DNA of 64,000 nt from Coriaria nepalensis (Eukaryota > Streptophyta > Magnoliopsida > Cucurbitales > Coriariaceae): contig CP114488.1 in NCBI GenBank assembly GCA_027186245.1, positions 11,575,501-11,639,500 on the forward strand. The letters are read 5' to 3'. The notes beneath the pieces were generated by a model. It ran no database searches. It worked only from the letters and a program-made list of their open reading frames with translations, and was not told the origin of the DNA. A program made the translations under genes and the position numbers. Below, one piece after another: positions 56,201-64,000 of this stretch (within the stretch, counting starts at the first letter, position 1; every line of letters starts with the position of its first letter).

Positions 56201-57550
56201 GTGCAAGTATTTATTTTCCTATATCTCCTATTATTTTACATTCATTTATTGAAATGACTATCTTACTTCAAACCTATGAGAATTATGAAGTATTTAAACC
56301 AGTTGTTTAGAAAATGGTTTCAAAATTTAAAAAATATTGACAGGAAATTTATCTTTTATATACTTTTGCTTTTATATTAGATCCTGGTGGTTAAATTATA
56401 AATTCTAATAAATACTCTTACATTTACGAGTCAACATATAAATGTTGATTTTTCTTTTACTATTACTAACGCTACTAATAAGTTATATGAAGTGTTTTGT
56501 CTTTATAATAATAAATCCAGCTACTTGCGGCAATATATACAGGAACAAGAGATTCAACTTAAGAGGAAGCGCTGGAATTTTGTTAGCGGTTCAAGTTTCA
56601 ATTTCAATTATAGTTCCAGTTTCATTATGATGGAACTCCATAAATACTTAGAAACTGATTTCTCATTTTTTGATTCGTATGCAAATGATTCATAATCATT
56701 ATGCCTTTTGGATTAGTGGAAGAAAAGTTATACACAATTTCTTATACCAGCACGACTTGCACGAGATGTCTTAATTGTTCCCGCCTCAACGATTTCTTAT
56801 GAATCATCATTGTTTGAAGATAGGTTGAGAGTTATTGAAGATATGAGGATTTCGGTAAAGCTAGAATTGGTTGAAGCATTATTATGCATAAGAGATTGGA
56901 AGCATATAACTCATCAAGATCAACATACAACTCATAATAAAGACTTTGCTCAATATTTTCAGAATATATTCTTAGATGAAGAAATTTTTGCGGCAGGAAG
57001 TAGTTCTATAGTCCACTAATGACCAACTACCATTAATAAATAGATAATATATTATAATTTATTAGTAAATTTTTATTATATATTTATAATTTTATTGTAA
57101 GTTCTATTTTTTTTCTCCACAAAGCCTGAATGTTTTTTTTACAGAACTATAATAATTGAGTAATAATGGTTTAATCATCTATATATTATTTAATAATAGA
57201 TATTAAAATTTTTATTTGACCAAAAATTTATTTATATTATTTATATTATTTTATTTAAAAATAACCAGTTAGACCGGGTACGGGCATATATTTAGCAAAC
57301 GGACCGGATGACTTATTTTAACACCTCTAACGCAGATGATGAGTTGCACGCAGAAGAGGAGTGGGCTGAGCTTGCGCGGGTGATGTGGGCCCAGGTGAGT
57401 GGCGCACAGAAGGAGGCCCATTTCGCGAGGGAGAATAGGCAGCCAGGGATGACCGAATTATTGAGGGAGCCCAGTGGGCTGGACCTGCTGATTGATCAGA
57501 GGTAGAGAAGGAGTGTAGGAGCAGTGGTGTTCAACAACCTTTGCTTGACA
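53223..57550 (-). mobile_element. 5'-truncated Ty1/copia retrotransposon relic (minus strand)
   Basis: A putative 3' LTR spans about 53223-53421 (TGAGAATTAG at one end, ACTCCCTTATA at the other), next to a purine-rich GCGGGGGCG tract. Upstream on the minus strand lies a reverse transcriptase-RNase H region. RNase H motifs (TLTAYSNADWAENPDNRSST, SIACYSIEAEYRTLACAASE, HIAIDVHLVRDVVAKG) are at 53235-54044 and an RT active-site YVDDL is at about 54370-54381. The start of RT (FRWHQAMSEEFNALLCHGTW, KPVTTRTIISLTTIHGWLKR) is at 54640-55056. Stops between 54045 and 54640 break the polyprotein. The gag, protease and most of integrase are missing, and I see no second LTR. The piece 57330-57550 looks like the linker upstream of RT, continued beyond the hAT insertion. 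The right border is approximate. Confidence 0.8.
55302..57329 (+). mobile_element. hAT DNA transposon relic inserted in the copia element
   Basis: The left end TAAAGCTGTAAAAATAG and the inverted right end TAGAGGTGTTAAAATAA are matching terminal inverted repeats (about 13 of 17). They are flanked by degenerate 8-base target duplications, GCACAGAT at 55294-55301 and ACGCAGAT at 57330-57337. The element is 2,028 bases and very AT-rich. Inside, on the plus strand at about 56490-57019, lies a transposase remnant: LRQYIQEQEIQLKRKRWNF, then, in shifted frame, a hAT dimerisation-like region with SYTQFLIPARLARDVLIVPA and ELVEALLCIRDW. Most of the transposase is lost. An 8-base duplication and the dimerisation motif are hallmarks of hAT. 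Confidence 0.75.
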
Positions 57551-58020
57551 CGAAGGACGTGTTTGTGTCGACGGAGTGATATATTGGAATGTCTATGAAC
57601 GCACCGTCTTAATCGGTGAAGTGGGAGCATTCGACGTCGAAGAAGAAAGATTCTTTCAAACAATCCCTTTGCCTAAACAAATCCGGTCTAAGTGTCCATA
57701 TTATCTTGAAGTATTCGGAGGATGTTTAGGTGTCATCTGTGGTCAAAATAACAACATACATGAGTAACACCGAAGTTGAGATATGGAAATTAGAGAATTA
57801 CGGCACCAGTCGATGGGTGGAGAAGACGATTTCTATGGATAAGACACCGAGTAGGTCTTTACATCATCATGGTAAGAACAAGTGCAAGATTAACCAGATA
57901 CATGGTGACAAGAATGGTGAAACGTCTCGAGCTGAATATAATTATGAGTATATTGTCTTAGTAATAGGAAACTTCGTTGTCTCATTTTCAAACAACAAGG
58001 ATTCGTATCTAATTTTTTGA
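57551..58020 (+). pseudogene. F-box protein gene, 3' part, beyond the transposon
   Basis: The frame from about 57558 gives RVCVDGVIYWNVYERTVL, VGAFDVEEERFFQTIPLP and CPYYLEVFGGCLGVICGQNN, the second half of the F-box-associated domain that is missing from 52599-53222. A frameshift near 57755 leads to TEVEIWKLENYGTSRWVEKT and the end NNKDSYLIF at TGA 58018-58020. Order, strand and content show that both parts were one gene before the insertion. Together with the upstream part it should be counted as one interrupted locus. Confidence 0.85.
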
Positions 58021-58682
58021 TAATTAGAGGGGCCAATGTTTAATTTACTCTATTTTGGGGACCATGTGTATAAAAAAAGTAAACATGTGGGATTCGAACC
58101 CAATAAAAATTAACATCATCATTAATTATCTAAGAATATTTCATGCCAGAACCTTATAATTTCTGAATTCAAGCAGTACAAAAGTGAAATTGTTGTACAT
58201 AGATTCTCAAATAGAGAAAGATGATGAAGAAAGAAGAAAGAAGGGCTGCGATCTTGAATTTATATTCTCAAGCCTGCGCCACTAAAACCTATAGACCAAG
58301 CTAACTAGTAACCATGACTTGAAAGATTCCGAGACCGAACCTACAGCCATAAATTTGTTGCTGCATAGCAGATTACATAAACTGCTAGATCAGCAACTAA
58401 AAAGAAGATGGAAAAGAAAAAGAAAATATGGGTGAGATGGATTGGGTATGCCTCTTATTGCGCCTAGAAAAGGAAAAGGGAAGAATTGTATCCCTAGGCT
58501 GCTGAAAATAATTTCAGAAAGTCGTTCATCTTTTCCAATTTATTGTGGAAAACAGCTTCTACAATTTTTTCTTCTGACTAATGGGGGAAACAGCATCTTT
58601 TCCAAGTATTGAACACAAAGCCAGGTGGGTTGGGTAACTTGGGTTACCTCTTCGAGGAAGAAATTGACATGGGTAAATTCTT
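58021..58682. other. 3' flank of the PFA-DSP gene; no separate gene
   Basis: A tRNA T-arm-like motif occurs near 58091 on the minus strand, but no tRNA can be built around it. Confidence 0.4.
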
Positions 58683-60411
<1,729 letters not shown>

Positions 60412-61400
60412 CTAAAGCGTGCGTTTATGGAGAGAGAGAGAGAGAGTCGGGGGGAGGGGAATCGAGGGGGATCTTCGCTTCTTATGGCTGCGATACACTT
60501 TCTTTTTCTTTTAATTTTTCCGGTTCAAAACTATTTTTTGTTTGACAGTTTAAGGATGAGGAAAAGAACGAAAGAAGGGGGGCTGCTACGGTGGTTGGCG
60601 GTTGTTAACGAGCAGCGCGTGATTTGTATTTATAGGCGCGGGGAAGAAGAGGTCCGTTGTAGAGAGCGACAGGATCTGGCCGGGCGGTAATTTAACTGAT
60701 AACAAAAAACAAAGATTACAGATGGAAGAATAATCAAGTCGGCTTAGAGTTGTGGGCCTAGCGGCCCATAATGGGATATTCTAATAATCGGGGATCCATT
60801 TTCTGAAGAATTTTGAGCATAATTCGTGAATTATTTTAATAGTTTAATAAATAAAATTATTTTATTTGATAAGAGTTATATAAATATGGTTAAATTTTTG
60901 CATGCTCTCATAACTAAGATTAATATATTATTCTCATAATTTAATAAATTAAAATATATCATACATAACTCTATTAAATAATATAATTTTATTTATTAAA
61001 TAATAATAATAATAATACATAAATTATATTTATATAATAATTTATTAATACATATATTATTTATACATAATTCTATTAAATAATATAATTTTATTTATTA
61101 AATTACAAAAATAATACAAAAATTATAATCATATAAAAATATTCGCTATTTTTCTCATAAAAGACCGAATTAATGGTATCTTTTTTGTACCATTACTTTG
61201 TATTAAATAAAGGAAGTGAGTGATGTACATGTGTTTGATTGATAATTTTGGAAGGGTGCAAGGTTACAAGGAGTAGATTCTGATTCTGAGGAATATGCTA
61301 AAGCAAAATGCCATTTTGTGGTGTGTGTTTGTGCAAAAGCCGACGCCAGAAAGTGCATAAAGTGATGAGAATTGTGAATCCTTATAACACCCGAAAGAGA

Positions 61401-61433
61401 AAGGCAAAGGGAAAGGGAAAGGGAAAGGGAAGG
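61401..61433. repeat. (GGGAAA)n microsatellite
   Basis: A short purine hexamer repeat. Confidence 0.9.
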
Positions 61434-62361
61434 AGAAGAAAACAGCCTCTTCAACTTCTTCATCTCTTTTTAGCCTTTACTCCTCATTATTTGGCTATAA
61501 ATGAATGGCATTGGTTGAAAAGTCGTGTAGTCATCTGGCTGCCCCAATACAAAAGAGCCCAGGTTCCATATGCATGCAACTAGATGGAGCAGCTGTTTTT
61601 TGAAGGCATCAAAGAAAAATATAATATATGATTAAATTATTAATGCTCGTTTACTGAATGTCGCATAATGTGTGTTCCTCCTACTCATACCTGACGATAC
61701 ATTAAAGTTCTTATTCATAAAATATACAAATTTGTACATTGTTTATGTTTAAACATATTTCAATACAAAATCTAAAAAAAATTTGATTGTATGGAATTCT
61801 CACGCAATATGATAACGACGTGTTACAGAAACCATTATTGCCCAGAAAACAGGGAGGAGATTATTAGTTGTAATGGTGATATGGTTGGATGTGGATTAAT
61901 TCTAACAATAAAATGTTAAAATGATATAATAACGTCTTAATTATTATCGAATTATATTAATATTAAATAATAATAATAATAATAATAATAAATAATTACT
62001 TATAATTAAAATTACAGGTGATTTGTAGATTATGATTTAATTTTTATTCAATCAAATAATAAATATAGATATAGTAGAAGATAAGATAAGATAAGATGCT
62101 TGATTTAAGTATGCAATTAGTCACAATACAAACCCTCTCGTCCTCCTAATTCATTACGTTCATACATTTTAAGTTAAACGATACAAGCAAATAGCAACAG
62201 ATGCGTGTGAAACTGAGAAGAACTAGTTAGAGTTGAATGAAGTGAGGCCAGGTGTCCAAGGAATCTTGGTCAATTATTGTAACGAAGCATGCGTAGTGGA
62301 TAAATCTATAAGGTTCTCAACCAATCAGAAATTAAAAAAGAGTTTGACCCCTTATTATTAT

Positions 62362-62388
62362 TTCTTCTTCTTCTTCTTCTTCTTCTTC
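62362..62388. repeat. (TTC)n microsatellite
   Basis: About nine copies. Confidence 0.93.
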
Positions 62389-64000
62389 AATAATTTGAGA
62401 TACTTGGATTGATCAGCTTGCGTGAGAAGCAAGAAACAGTGTGAAACGAATCAATGTGAATCCCATCCCATGCGATCAATCAATTCATAGAATATGCAAG
62501 AAATTATATCATTGAGTGCCGTGTAATACGGTCTCTTTAGATTAAATGGATAGATCTCTTTAGTCAAGGAACTGTATTTATTTAGGAAATGGTATTTTCA
62601 AAAGTCAACAACTAACTCTGTAGCAAAAGTCATTACCATTTTTTTTTTCTCAATGTGATAAGGTGACCAAGATTTTAAGTACTTCTCCGTCAACTCGCTT
62701 TCTGTCTTCATTATTGTTACTGTTTATCATTAACTGGTAAATTACGTTGAACGAAGCAAACCTATTTACGTGTGTCACTTTGATCTTAGGATCTCTCTGT
62801 CGTTCTCTTCGATTGTTGTCATTCATTGATTATCATGTTTCTTAGCACATGCCCTTTTAAATTCAACTGGATCGAAGATAGTGGGCCGAGGCCTGAGAAG
62901 AGCGAGGCCCAATGATACTACATGGAAGGGGGTAACTTGGAATGACATAGAACGTAATGATGACTCCACGAGGAGTAGTCAGAGAGTAAAAGTGAGTGTC
63001 AGGGTAGTGCACTCAAGTGTAGGCATGGATCGCTGACTCTCTCTCTCTCTTTCAGTTTCCATGTTCACTTGTGGGCTAAATTTGTTTTCTGTTGGGCCTT
63101 TTGGGCCCATCAACAGACATTCACTGATGTGTAGGAGAGGTGGGACCAAAAAGAGCAGGCTTTTACTTTAGGCCTAATCAACCAGCAAATAATACAAATG
63201 TCTCCCTCTTCTGTACTTAGTTGCCTTTTGATCTACTTCCTTATTAGTCAAAATTTTATTTATAATTTATGAATTTATGAATTTAATTTAATTATGAGTC
63301 TTATTTATTTAGATTCAAATAATTTTATTGGGTAATAAGTTTTTATATAGTACTTAATAAAATCTTAATTTTTCAGAATTTTATGTACATCTGGCCTGCG
63401 AGGCACGTGAAGGAAATTAAAGGATGGCCCAATGGATGGTAAAGGCCTATCTGAGAATTGACCTAACAATGCAGGCCCAGTCCAAAGATTGCAGAGAAGC
63501 AATGATTACGTTTTGAAATTAATTGAAGACGACAGAGTGAGCATTTGACCTCTTATTATTATTATTATTAATTACGAATTTGGTTGGGGGGCCCACGTAG
63601 AGGGGGACAGAAGAGCAGAAGGACAGAAAGAAGAAGAGAACGAGAAGAGGTTGATGAGGAAATTACGTAAATATGAGTTGGAGCCAAATTCCGAGGACAC
63701 TGTTCGTGTTCTTTCTCTTTCCTTCCTTCCGTTTAACAAAGAGAGTGAGAGAATTTCAACGGTCAAAACCCGCACTGCCTCTGTTACATTAGTTAGTTAA
63801 TGTTCGTGCGAGCTGTGAAGCAGTATAAGAATAGTAACAATATAATTACATTCTAATCAAACTTTAATGTTACTATATTTGGTTCAAAATGTTTAGATTA
63901 TATTTAATGATATGATAATTAAATTAAATTAAATTAAATTAATCTGTTAGTAATTTATATTAATAAGATAATTAACGTGGATGATTTACATTAGACACTA

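Noticed and set aside
58091..58103. tRNA T-arm-like GGGTTCGAATCCC on the minus strand
   Set aside because: No acceptor stem, D-arm or anticodon arm can be built around it; flanks are AT-rich. More likely a relic or chance.
61308..61583. Plus-strand frame with a Lys/Gly repeat
   Set aside because: It is driven by the GGGAAA microsatellite.

Overview
This is nuclear DNA of a dicot plant. Coding exons are separated by short AT-rich GT-AG introns, the intergenic DNA is very AT-rich with many microsatellites, and the gene families are typical of plants: CLE peptides, a CIN-type TCP with a miR319 site, a GTE bromodomain protein, X8/CBM43 proteins, PPR proteins, a seed LEA protein and a PFA-DSP phosphatase. 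No species can be named from the sequence alone.

Layout. 0.8-2.6 kb: a seed LEA protein of the biotin-containing SBP65 type (+) behind ABRE-like and RY elements. 3.4-4.6 kb: a decayed class-3 lipase (+). 5.0-6.6 kb: a broken DUF455 ferritin-like gene (-). 7.4-9.5 kb: an intact bromodomain-NET factor of the GTE family (-). 13.2 and 17.9 kb: two CLE peptide genes, convergent (+ then -), on either side of a broken PLS-type PPR gene (14.5-17.0 kb, -). 21.2-22.2 kb: a TCP4-like factor (+) with a miR319 site. 23-23.7 kb: a fragment of a second PPR gene (+). 24.3-25.1 kb: a plasmodesmal callose-binding-like X8 protein (-). 25.6-27.6 kb: an NCL-type EF-hand cation/Ca2+ exchanger with three frameshifts (-). 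28-29.4 kb: a decayed EamA/DMT transporter (+). 32.0-35.5 kb: an intact seven-exon membrane protein of unknown function (+). 37.0-38.8 kb: an intact GH17-X8 beta-1,3-glucanase (+). 40.0-42.2 kb: a frameshifted ANTH (AP180-like) clathrin adaptor (+). 44.8-46.5 kb: an intact intronless armadillo-repeat protein (-). 47.7-50.4 kb: a P-loop ATPase-like gene with several frameshifts (+). 51.8-52.4 kb: a RING-finger protein (+). 52.6-58.0 kb: an F-box gene split by a truncated Ty1/copia element, which is itself split by a hAT element. 58.7-60.4 kb: an intact PFA-DSP phosphatase (-). 60.4-64 kb: no gene seen.

About half of the recognisable genes are broken, and intact and decayed genes alternate. This fits a region losing genes after genome duplication. 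Several breaks are single-base indels in short homopolymers, so some could be consensus errors. The genes form no operon-like system. The shared themes are callose and cell wall (two X8 proteins), peptide signalling (two CLE genes) and development (TCP, GTE). I saw no wholly new system; the best leads are the CLE pair, the nested transposon insertion, the conserved biotin-site lysine in the LEA protein and the uncharacterised 703-residue membrane protein.
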